NCBI RefSeq assembly: GCF_001477495.1
Contig: NZ_LDTF01000047.1
Coordinates: 1 to 42,132, forward strand
DNA from: Sphingomonas yabuuchiae
Lineage (GTDB): Bacteria > Pseudomonadota > Alphaproteobacteria > Sphingomonadales > Sphingomonadaceae
Direction: 5' to 3'
Length of the DNA stretch: 42,132 nucleotides
The notes under the pieces are model-generated. The model was not told the DNA's origin and searched no databases. It worked only from the letters and a program-made list of their open reading frames with translations. The translations under genes were made by a program, and so were the position numbers. Within the stretch, counting starts at the first letter, position 1. Every line of letters starts with the position of its first letter. Positions 35,814 through 42,132 of this stretch are shown one piece after another.

Positions 35814-36284
35814 TCAGGCAAACAAATCGCGGATGGCACACGCCCGGAACCGATTCCGCAACCTCCGTCGGCGATGCTCCCCGGCGTCATGGCGCATGTG
35901 GCAGGCCTGGCACAGCGCCGCCAGGTTGCGTGGTCGGTTGTCGCCGGGGTCGTGGTTGAGATGCGCGCTGGCCAGGATCACGCGGGTTCGGCGGAACGGC
36001 AGAGGCGGAGCGATGCCCGCCAGGCCCGGTTGCGCACGGACCATGGCGACAGGGCTGGGCAGCGCCCTTACCCCCCTGCCCCGGCCGTCGCGCCAGCGGG
36101 CGCGGGTGTCGTCCCACCAGGTGCCGTCGCCCAGATGGACGATGTCGCGGCCATGGGGCCGCCCGCAATGCTCGCATTGCCCCTTGGCGCGGCCGAAGCG
36201 GATCAGCGCGGACAGCTCGCGCCAGTCGATCGGGTAGAGCCAGCGATGTTCCCGGGCGATCGGCATGGCCCTTTGTGAATCCAT
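35814..36284 (-). CDS. HNH-type nuclease domain protein
   Basis: 156 residues; ATG 36284, or possibly ATG 36266 (MPIAREHRW). Two Cys pairs, CEHCGRPHG (about 37-45) and LCQACHMRHD near the C-terminus, flank an HNH-like core HLNHDPGDNRPRNLAALCQ with His, Asn and His in the usual order. Such small HNH proteins are frequent in plasmid replication regions; whether this one cuts DNA is not known. It lies between the GT4 gene and the iteron region, reading away from the latter. Confidence 0.7.
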   Translation of the reverse strand: MDSQRAMPIAREHRWLYPIDWRELSALIRFGRAKGQCEHCGRPHGRDIVHLGDGTWWDDTRARWRDGRGRGVRALPSPVAMVRAQPGLAGIAPPLPFRRTRVILASAHLNHDPGDNRPRNLAALCQACHMRHDAGEHRRRRLRNRFRACAIRDLFA

Positions 36285-36456
36285 GGGCGGCGGAGCAAAA
36301 GCGAAAACACGTCTGATTCAGAAAACTCATCAAACTCCTCAAAAATCTCAAGAAAACCATATCCCGTGGGTTAGACCGTTAGATCAGAATTAAAGGGTTA
36401 AACCCCGTTTCCGGCTACCTAAAAGCCTAGAAATGCGTGACTTTCGACAAACTGCG

Positions 36457-36697
36457 TGTTCCCGACATATCGTGTATTCGTTCCCGGAATATCGTGACCG
36501 TCGTTCCCGATGTATCGCCCAACCGTTCCGGGAGTATCGTTGCCCGTTCCCGATATATCGAAAAGCGGCGAAAGACCCCGCCGGAGCGTGTTGGATTGAA
36601 TCAGTTTCAGACCGATCGCGCGCGGCAAGGTTCAAACTTGTCGGCGACGGAAACGGGGGATCGTCGAGCGCATCGGACACGCGATATTTCGGGAACG
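36457..36697. repeat. iteron array, likely plasmid replication origin (oriV)
   Basis: Five direct 16-bp repeats with consensus CGTTCCCGANNTATCG start at 36457, 36479, 36502, 36524 and 36545, i.e. every 21-23 bp, two helical turns. A sixth copy, CGATATTTCGGGAACG, lies inverted at 36682-36697. The 36285-36456 stretch next to it is AT-rich (for example around 36320-36400), suitable for opening. The array lies 3' of repA. No canonical DnaA box was found by eye. Confidence 0.85.
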
Positions 36698-36788
36698 CAT
36701 CCGGGAGATGCGTCCTCCGGATGTCGAAATTTCAGCGGTCGGAAATTCCAGTGAGGGGGGTGCTATTCCCGCGCCCCCTCCCCTATCG

Positions 36789-38000
36789 TCAGCGGAGCAG
36801 GTGTCGGTTCTTCGCGTCGAAGCGGCGAACATAGCCGATAAAGGCGTTCTGATAGCTGACCGGCGTGCGGGCGGGATCGCCCTCGACCCAGGCTTTGAAT
36901 TCGGCGTGCAGGGTCTGATAGTCCCAGCCCGGACATTCGGAGCGCAGCAGCGCCAGCGTCGCGTCGGTGATCTCGCCGAAGGTCGAGCGGGTCGACAGGC
37001 TTTTCACGCTGCGACGGATCAGCGCGCTGGCATCCATGTCCCGGTCGGCGGAGATGGCGGGAGGTGGCGGAGTGTCCTCCCGCGTCGAGCCCTTGGGCTG
37101 GGGGGCGGCAGCGGCCTTGGACTTCTTCCGGGGCGCAGGCGCGGCTGGCGCGGCCCCCTCCCCTTCCGCTCGCCTGCGCATCCGGAGGCTCGGCTCACGC
37201 TTGCCCTCGGCCTGTTCGAGCGTCAGACCGTAACCCGGCAACTCGTTGCGTTCGGCGATCTTGGCGATTTCGAACTTGAAGCGGCGATATTGCCCCTCCG
37301 CCCCCGATTTTTCGAACAGGGTCGGCATGGAGATGGCGAAGCCCCCCTCCCCTGCCCCGCCAGCGTGTTTGCGCGCGACCTTGTACAGCCAGCGTTCGCG
37401 GCCGCCCGAAATGTCGAAATAGGCGCGGTCGATCGACAACACGCCTCCCGTCATCAGGACGCCCTCGTAGAACCAGCTGGACAGCTCGATCGTCATGCCG
37501 CGCGAGCGTTCGGTCTTTTCGTCGACCAGCTGCGTCCAGCCGTCGAGCCAGCTGAACGTCGCCTCGCGCCGGTTCTCGGCGCGGATATTGGTCTTGACCG
37601 TGGTCGATACCAGCCGGTCCAGCGCCTGGCCGAGCAGCTCATAGGCACGCCCCGTCGGCTGGCGTCCGATCGCGCGGAGCAGGTCATAGGGCATCAGGTG
37701 CAGCTTGCGCGGCACATCGTTGATCCCCCGCCTGGCCATGTCGGCCAGCATCGAGGCGCAATAGATCAGGATGTCGGCATCCCAGATCGTCGCCATGCCG
37801 TAATCGGGATTGCCCGACACATGCACCCACAACTTGCCGTCGGGCGAGCGATAGTCGATAGGTTTCACCCGTTTCGATTTGGCCAGGCTGAAGAAGGGCC
37901 TTTCCATCATCTCGCGCTGATCGCGCAGCGGCAGGTCGGCGAGATAGGGCAGGAACAGCTCGAACTGTTCGGCCGATCCGTCCTTGGGCTTGGTGCTCAT
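36789..38000 (-). CDS. repA: RepA-type plasmid replication initiator
   Basis: 403 residues from ATG 38000 (MSTKPKDGSAEQFELFLPYL); the longer frame runs through the parS sites and is rejected. It matches the replication initiator protein A family: ERPFFSLAKSKRVKPIDYRS, WVHVSGNPDYGMATIWDADI, PYDLLRAIGRQPTGRAYELL, STTVKTNI, and a winged-helix-like core to about residue 290. Then comes an Ala/Pro/Lys-rich linker (about 285-320) and a C-terminal domain (about 325-403). It should bind the iterons just downstream. Third gene of parA-parB-repA. Confidence 0.9.
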   Translation of the reverse strand: MSTKPKDGSAEQFELFLPYLADLPLRDQREMMERPFFSLAKSKRVKPIDYRSPDGKLWVHVSGNPDYGMATIWDADILIYCASMLADMARRGINDVPRKLHLMPYDLLRAIGRQPTGRAYELLGQALDRLVSTTVKTNIRAENRREATFSWLDGWTQLVDEKTERSRGMTIELSSWFYEGVLMTGGVLSIDRAYFDISGGRERWLYKVARKHAGGAGEGGFAISMPTLFEKSGAEGQYRRFKFEIAKIAERNELPGYGLTLEQAEGKREPSLRMRRRAEGEGAAPAAPAPRKKSKAAAAPQPKGSTREDTPPPPAISADRDMDASALIRRSVKSLSTRSTFGEITDATLALLRSECPGWDYQTLHAEFKAWVEGDPARTPVSYQNAFIGYVRRFDAKNRHLLR

Positions 38001-38018
38001 GCGTCGTGATCCAGCGGC

Positions 38019-38038
38019 ATGTTTCCCCGGGGAAACAT
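38019..38038. promoter_or_regulatory. parS: parS-like palindrome 1
   Basis: ATGTTTCCCCGGGGAAACAT is a perfect 20-bp palindrome in the parB-repA gap. Its arms TGTTTC...GAAACA match those of chromosomal parS, but the core is CCCGGG instead of ACGT. A likely ParB binding site. Confidence 0.8.
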
Positions 38039-38058
38039 ACGGGATGGGCAGACGGCGG

Positions 38059-38076
38059 TGTTTCCCCCGGGAAACA
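38059..38076. promoter_or_regulatory. parS: parS-like palindrome 2
   Basis: TGTTTCCCCCGGGAAACA, with one central mismatch to a perfect palindrome. It starts 40 bp from site 1 and ends at the base adjoining the parB stop codon. Confidence 0.75.
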
Positions 38077-39120
38077 TCAGCGCTGAAGCCCCTGCCCCGT
38101 CTGCTCAAGATGCTCCAGAGCGCCGCGCAGGGCCTTTACGATTTCCTCGACATCCGCCCCCGAACCGGCATGCAGCCGCACCGTCACCCCCTGTCGGTTC
38201 ACCGACTGCACCGACAGAACGGGGCGGCCATAGCGGCTGTGATAGCTGTAACGCTCCGGCTCGCCGTCCTCGCCCAGCATCATCTTGCGCGCGGTCAGCA
38301 GGCGGTGGAGCACCTCGCTGGCCGGGATGGGCGGCTTGCCGTCCTCGCGCCGTTCCGCCTGTTGGCGCGCGATATACTGGGCCACGCCGGTGATGGCGGG
38401 CGCCTCCATCGGGTCCTGCATCGCCTGGGCCAGCGCATAGCCGGGCTTGAGCTGCACCTCATGCGGCGAGGCGAAGGCGCCGACCACCTCGTCGGGCAGC
38501 GCGGCGACCTTCAGCATCTTGGACAGCCAGCCCTTGGACAGCTTCAGCCGCTCGGCCATGCGGGTCTGGTGGTTGCCATAATGGGTGGTCAGCGCGGCCA
38601 GGTAATTGCGCGCCCGTTCGAAGTCCGAGACATCGGCACGCGCGCGATTTTCGAGGTCGGCAAGGCGGAACGCGGCCTCGTCGTCCAACTGGGCGACCTG
38701 CGCCACGAAGACCATGTCGGGATAGCTATTGGCGCGCAGCCAGCTGATCGACCAGTGGCGGCGGGTGCCTGCGATCACCTCGTAATCGTGATCGGGATCG
38801 CCCTCGATCCGGCGGACCACGGCGGGCACCTTCTGGCCCCCTTCGGCGATGATCGAGTCGATCAGCTCGCGGCAATGCGCTTCGGTCAGCAGGTCGTAGT
38901 TGCGGGCATTGCCCGACCAGATCTTCACCCGCGCGGGGTCGAGCAGCAGCTGCGTGACCTGCCGCACCTCGCCGCTGGCGACACGGGCGAGCGCGGATTC
39001 GCGCCCCAGCAGCGTGGTGCCACGACTGCGTTCCGCCACGGCCTCGCGAATCGGGGCAGGGGCCTCCGCCTCTTCCTCCGCCAGCAGGGCCGCCAGATAA
39101 TCGGACTGTTTACGCGCCAT
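38077..39120 (-). CDS. parB: ParB-family plasmid partition protein
   Basis: 347 residues. ParB/Spo0J N-terminal domain (about 60-160) with the CTP-binding box II as VIAGTRRHWSISWLR, a helix-turn-helix region (about 180-230: RMAERLKLSKGWLSKMLKVA), and a C-terminal domain ending ALRGALEHLEQTGQGLQR. It binds the parS palindromes and loads for ParA-driven segregation. It follows parA by 59 bp and is followed directly by two parS-like sites and repA, probably one operon. Confidence 0.92.
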   Translation of the reverse strand: MARKQSDYLAALLAEEEAEAPAPIREAVAERSRGTTLLGRESALARVASGEVRQVTQLLLDPARVKIWSGNARNYDLLTEAHCRELIDSIIAEGGQKVPAVVRRIEGDPDHDYEVIAGTRRHWSISWLRANSYPDMVFVAQVAQLDDEAAFRLADLENRARADVSDFERARNYLAALTTHYGNHQTRMAERLKLSKGWLSKMLKVAALPDEVVGAFASPHEVQLKPGYALAQAMQDPMEAPAITGVAQYIARQQAERREDGKPPIPASEVLHRLLTARKMMLGEDGEPERYSYHSRYGRPVLSVQSVNRQGVTVRLHAGSGADVEEIVKALRGALEHLEQTGQGLQR

Positions 39121-39179
39121 CTTATGCCTCCCGCCCGGAACATAGGCAGAACATTATCGTGTAGGAAAGGGGAACCCGC

Positions 39180-40388
39180 TCAGGCTGCCGCATGGATCAC
39201 CGCTTCCTCGCTGGCGGGCTCGACCCGGCCCCAGCTCTGGCGGACCAGCTGTTCGACCTGACGCATCGCCTCGTCCAGATTGGCGCGGCAGCGTTTGTGC
39301 GTCTTGGGCGTGCCGATCGGCTTTTCCAGCTCATAGACGGTCATCATCCGCATCGCGGCGTGGCTGATCTCGGCCGATTCGAGGATGGGGACGGGGAGGA
39401 GCGCGGGGCCGAAGCTCTGCTCCATGATCGCGCGGACCATGGCGTGGCTGGGGTCGTTGCCGTCGAACTTGGAACAGATCAGCCGAACGAACTGGTAATC
39501 CACCTCGATACCCGCGCCCGTCAGCTGGTTGAGCACCTGATCCATCATCGACAGGAACTGAACGGTCGAGCAGAAATCGGGCGTCGTCGCGGCCATCGGC
39601 ACCAGAAGGGCGTTGGCCGCCTGCATCACCGCGAGGCTGATCGTGCCGAGGGCAGGGGGCGGATCGAGCAGCACCACGTCGTAATTGCGCGCCAGATCGG
39701 CCAGCCCGCGCTTCAGCTTGCGGAAGCGCGCGGCCAGTACCGATCCGCCATCGCTGCCCGCTGCGGCCAACTCATATTCCACGTCGAACAATTCCAGGTT
39801 CGACGGGATCAGGTCGACATTGGGCCAGGGCGTCGGCTTGACCGCATAGGCGAGGTCGGTCTGGGTCGGGTCGATCGACAGATAGGGGTAGAGCGTCTCT
39901 TCGCGGGTGACGTTGAAATGCGGGTTGAAGCCGAACAGGGTCGTCGTGGTCGCCTGGCTGTCGCAATCGACGACCAGCACCCGGTAGCCCTGCACCGCGA
40001 AATAATGGGCGAGATGGGTGGTGACGGTCGACTTGCCGACGCCGCCCTTGAAATTCTGCACCGCGATGATCGCCGGGATGTCGAGCGGCGCGCGCGCGGG
40101 GGAGGCGCCCAGCACCTCGCGCATGTGCAGCAGTTCCTCGACCGTATAGCCCTGGCGACGGCCATTGTCGGTGGTCGGGGCAGGGGGGAGGCGGCCGTCT
40201 TCCTCGGCCATGCGGATGCGGTTGGTCGAACAGCCAAGCAGCTGCGCGGCCTCGGCAATGCCGAAGCGGACGTGCAGGCCTTTCCGGCTTTCGGGCAGGA
40301 ATGCCTTGCGCCGCAGCCGCTCGATCATCCGCTCGCCCGCGCTGGCCAGATCCCCGATCTGGGACAGCATTGCATGATCTTCCGCCAC
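39180..40388 (-). CDS. parA: ParA-family partition ATPase (type Ia, N-terminal DNA-binding domain)
   Basis: 402 residues from ATG 40388 (a second ATG is at 40370). The N-terminal ~100 residues hold a MerR-like helix-turn-helix (FGIAEAAQLLGCSTNRIRMA) that would autoregulate the operon. Then the deviant Walker A FKGGVGKSTVTTHLAHYF (about 111), LVVDCDSQATTT (A'), and Walker B DVVLLDPPPALG. The size and N-terminal domain mark type Ia, as in P1 ParA/SopA and many large plasmids. The third parS-like site lies 71 bp upstream. Confidence 0.93.
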   Translation of the reverse strand: MAEDHAMLSQIGDLASAGERMIERLRRKAFLPESRKGLHVRFGIAEAAQLLGCSTNRIRMAEEDGRLPPAPTTDNGRRQGYTVEELLHMREVLGASPARAPLDIPAIIAVQNFKGGVGKSTVTTHLAHYFAVQGYRVLVVDCDSQATTTTLFGFNPHFNVTREETLYPYLSIDPTQTDLAYAVKPTPWPNVDLIPSNLELFDVEYELAAAGSDGGSVLAARFRKLKRGLADLARNYDVVLLDPPPALGTISLAVMQAANALLVPMAATTPDFCSTVQFLSMMDQVLNQLTGAGIEVDYQFVRLICSKFDGNDPSHAMVRAIMEQSFGPALLPVPILESAEISHAAMRMMTVYELEKPIGTPKTHKRCRANLDEAMRQVEQLVRQSWGRVEPASEEAVIHAAA

Positions 40389-40458
40389 TCGCGCACCCCT
40401 TGAAGCTTTTGGGGTTGGTTAATGGCAAAGTTCATTCAATCGGGCAAGGCGGCGCGGA

Positions 40459-40476
40459 TGTTTCCCCGGGGAAACT
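40459..40476. promoter_or_regulatory. parS: parS-like palindrome 3, upstream of parA
   Basis: TGTTTCCCCGGGGAAACT, one terminal mismatch from the site at 38019-38038. It lies before the parA start, where ParA/ParB control of the operon would act. Confidence 0.75.
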
Positions 40477-40480
40477 TATC

Positions 40481-40603
40481 CCTCCCGGCACGGGGAGGGG
40501 GACCAGCGCAGCTGGTGGAGGGGGGCTTCTTCATAGGACATCCCTTACGGAACGCCCCCTCCACCACCGCTTCGCGGCGGTCCCCCTCCCCGTGCCGGGG
40601 AGG
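40481..40603. repeat. large foldback repeat between parA and the Grx-MauE gene
   Basis: The left arm 40481-40526 and right arm 40554-40603 are near-complementary; for example CCTCCCGGCACGGGGAGGGG pairs with CCCCTCCCCGTGCCGGGGAGG with a small bulge, and GGTGGAGG with CCTCCACC. GC-rich foldback elements of this kind are scattered in sphingomonad genomes (recalled, not searched). It ends 2 bp before the stop codon of the next gene and may also end its transcript. Confidence 0.8.
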
Positions 40604-40604
40604 A

Positions 40605-41336
40605 TCAGGATACCATCATCCACACCGCCATCCCGATCATCATCAGATTCTCGGTCAGAGACAGCGCGCCCAGCGGCACGTTGCTCGATCCGCCGACACA
40701 GGCACATTTGAGTTCGCGCCGGTCGATATAGACCGCCTTGACCACCGACACCGCGCCGACGCCCCCGATGAACAGCGCGAGCGGCACCGATAGCCATTTC
40801 GCGACCCCCGCGATCATCAGCACCCCCGCTAGCGCTTCGGCAAAGGGATAGACATAGGAATAGGGGACCCAGCGCTTGGCGAGCAGGTCATAGCTGAGGA
40901 ACATGGTCGCGAAGCTCTCGACATTCTGGAGCTTCAGCAGCGCCAGCACCGCCATGCTGAACGACACGAACCACTCGGCTGCGCGCATCGTGAAGGGCGT
41001 GGCATAGACCGCCTGGCTGGCCGCCAGTGCCATCAGTGCGGTCATGACGAAGAGCGCCGCGACCGGGCGATAGCTGATCGCCTTGGGATCGGCGACGCGA
41101 AGCCCAAAGAAGCGCCGCAGATCGTCATAGCCGCCCACCCGCTCGCCCCCGATGAATATCTGCGGGGTGGTCTTCACGCCATGCTCGGCCTTGAGTGCGT
41201 CGGTTTCCTCGCGGGTGCGGAGCCAGCGGTCATCCACCTCGTAACCCTGTCGGCGGAGCAGATCCCGTGCCTTCAGTCCATAGGGGCAGGTGTGGGTCGG
41301 CATCACCATGCGGTACAATATCGCTTTACGGGGCAT
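40605..41336 (-). CDS. glutaredoxin domain fused to a MauE/DoxX-like membrane domain
   Basis: 243 residues from ATG 41336, chosen because AAGGA lies 8 nt upstream; an ATG 2 codons earlier is too close. Residues 1-80 are a glutaredoxin fold with one active-site Cys (HTCPYGLKARDLL, so CPYG rather than CPYC) and the GSH-site segments KTTPQIFIGGERVGGYDD. Residues ~90-243 are a four-helix MauE/DoxX-like membrane domain with a Cys pair (CACVGG) before the last helix. It probably moves reducing equivalents across or along the membrane. Divergent from merR and probably under its control. Confidence 0.8.
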   Translation of the reverse strand: MPRKAILYRMVMPTHTCPYGLKARDLLRRQGYEVDDRWLRTREETDALKAEHGVKTTPQIFIGGERVGGYDDLRRFFGLRVADPKAISYRPVAALFVMTALMALAASQAVYATPFTMRAAEWFVSFSMAVLALLKLQNVESFATMFLSYDLLAKRWVPYSYVYPFAEALAGVLMIAGVAKWLSVPLALFIGGVGAVSVVKAVYIDRRELKCACVGGSSNVPLGALSLTENLMMIGMAVWMMVS

Positions 41337-41370
41337 GGTCATGGTCCTTCTCCGGCTGGGGTCCATGCGC

Positions 41371-41402
41371 CATATGGCATCCGTACCATGGTACGGAGTC
41401 AA
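41371..41402 (-). promoter_or_regulatory. MerR-type operator and promoter
   Basis: TCCGTACCATGGTACGGA (41380-41397) is a perfect 18-bp palindrome. On the minus strand a consensus-like -35 TTGACT (41397-41402) precedes it and a weak -10 (CCATAT or CATATG, 41371-41377) follows, leaving a 19-20 bp spacer. Overlong spacers with a dyad inside are the mark of MerR-activated promoters. The merR ribosome binding site GGAG overlaps the edge of the dyad, suggesting autorepression. Confidence 0.75.
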
Positions 41403-41405
41403 GAC

Positions 41406-41810
41406 ATGGCCGATTTGACCATCGCCGGACTGGCGCATGAAGGCGGAGTGGGGGTGGAGACGATCCGCTATTACCAGCGGCGCGGACTGATGCCCTTGCC
41501 CGAGCGGGCACCGGGGCCGGGCGGGGCAGGGGGCATCCGTCGCTATGGTGAAGGCGATGTGCGGCGGTTGCGCTTCATCCGGTCGGCGCAAGCTGCGGGC
41601 TTCACGCTGGAGCAGATCGGCGAGCTGCTGGCGCTCGACGCGACCGACGACCGGGCGCGGGTGCGGGACCTGGCGAAGACACGCATCGCCGCGCTCGATG
41701 CGCAGATTGCGGGGTTGCAGAGGGCGCGGATGTCGCTCGCCCATCTAGCGCAGGAATGTGGGAGCGGCGGGGAGGGGGCGTGTCCGATCCTGATGTCGTT
41801 CGAGGGGTAA
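41406..41810 (+). CDS. MerR-family transcriptional regulator
   Basis: 134 residues from ATG 41406 (GGAG 7 nt upstream). N-terminal winged helix: LTIAGLAHEGGVGVETIRYYQRR, then GIRRYGEGDVRRLRFIRSAQ and AGFTLEQIGELLALD; then the dimerisation helix (LAKTRIAALDAQIAGLQR). Near the C-terminus two Cys lie 8 residues apart (ECGSGGEGACPIL), similar to the last two mercury ligands of MerR (Cys117/Cys126), but the third, Cys82, is absent from the corresponding region. The inducer is therefore uncertain: mercury, another soft metal, or a thiol stress signal. It likely controls the divergent Grx-MauE gene. Confidence 0.85.
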   Translation: MADLTIAGLAHEGGVGVETIRYYQRRGLMPLPERAPGPGGAGGIRRYGEGDVRRLRFIRSAQAAGFTLEQIGELLALDATDDRARVRDLAKTRIAALDAQIAGLQRARMSLAHLAQECGSGGEGACPILMSFEG

Positions 41811-41837
41811 AGTGCTTTTTAGCCCCTCCCCTTGCAG

Positions 41838-42132
41838 GGGATCATTGCAAAACCCGATTGCGGTGAACCGAGCGGGTATTTTGGCTTGGCTGACGGTTAG
41901 CGGCCCCGCCCGTTGACCAGCGGGCGGTGGATGGCGGGGTATTCGAGCCCTGGTGAGCAGGTCCGAGGGGCGGAACGGGTTCAGGTGAGACGCAGCGCGG
42001 TGGTCATGTTGTAGGCCAGGGCAAGCAGAAAGCTGTCGTTGCGGTTCCTGGCCAGCCCCTTGTAGCGTACACAGTCGAAGCCCCGCCATCGCTTGAGGGT
42101 GGCAAAGACGCTCTCGACCTGGGCGCGGATCG
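41838..42132 (-). mobile_element. IS5-family element entering at the right edge
   Basis: The 3' end of an IS5-type transposase is read on the minus strand, followed by about 140 bp to a probable terminus near GATCATTGCAAAACCCG (41840). The other end is outside the window. It differs from both IS5-type elements at 9533 and 11804. Confidence 0.6.
41981..42132 (-). CDS. IS5-family transposase, C-terminal end (partial)
   Basis: The last 50 codons before the stop at 41981-41983. The visible part carries the family C-terminal block with the catalytic Glu (QVESVFATLKRWRGFDCVRY, then KGLARNRNDSFLLALAYNM, ending TTALRLT). The start and the two catalytic Asp lie beyond the window. Confidence 0.8.
   Translation of the reverse strand, partial: IRAQVESVFATLKRWRGFDCVRYKGLARNRNDSFLLALAYNMTTALRLT

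Noticed and set aside
36457..36560. Regular repeats that could suggest a CRISPR array
   Set aside because: Units of 16 bp with 5-7 bp gaps are too short for repeats and spacers; location by repA fits iterons.
36708..40403. Long plus-strand frames opposite repA, parB and parA
   Set aside because: Shadows of well-supported genes.

Overview
The window looks like part of a plasmid from a sphingomonad-type alphaproteobacterium. Evidence: a parA-parB-repA block with plasmid-type RepA, an iteron array and parS-like palindromes at the right; an alphaproteobacterial LexA box (GAAC-N7-GAAC); high GC; and IS and palindromic-repeat types that I associate with sphingomonads. The taxon is inferred, not proven.

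Layout. 1-1007: an IS3-family element cut by the window edge, inserted into an IS5-family remnant. 1093-2700: an AT-rich island with two unknown exported proteins. 2865-3905: a broken IS481-family transposase carrying a palindromic repeat next to its catalytic Glu codon. 3928-4547: two small exported Cys/His/Met-rich proteins, probably metal-binding. 4687-7265: the wreck of an SOS mutagenesis operon (imuA-imuB-dnaE2, each partly deleted, LexA box intact) followed by two small coupled genes. 7266-9515: small orphan genes, including a putative winged-helix gene behind a strongly structured leader whose last helix buries the ribosome binding site. 9533-12666: an IS pile-up with an internally deleted IS5-type element, an in-frame IS30/ISNCY hybrid transposase, and a full-length IS5-type copy whose second catalytic Asp is now Gly.

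12707-35402 is a Wzx/Wzy-type exopolysaccharide locus. Minus strand: polymerase-like protein, unknown membrane-anchored protein, Wzc-like tyrosine autokinase, Wza-like lipoprotein, and a second polymerase/ligase-like protein. Plus strand: beta-helix lyase-like protein, then ddhD-ddhA-ddhB-ddhC, a 5-epimerase-like and a reductase-like gene, flippase and GT2. It ends with a priming hexose-1-phosphate transferase, a UDP-xylose synthase and two GT4 enzymes. The order ddhDABC, epimerase, reductase, flippase parallels Yersinia O-antigen loci for CDP-3,6-dideoxyhexoses and points to CDP-ascarylose or a close relative. Priming enzyme plus three transferases suggests a repeat unit of about four sugars, possibly including xylose and a 3,6-dideoxyhexose.

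35453-40603 is the plasmid backbone: an HNH protein, an oriV-like region with 22-bp-phased iterons, repA, parB, parA and three parS-like sites. 40605-41810 holds a glutaredoxin-MauE fusion and a divergent MerR regulator sharing a dyad operator. The right edge enters another IS5-family transposase. Both window edges lie in mobile elements.
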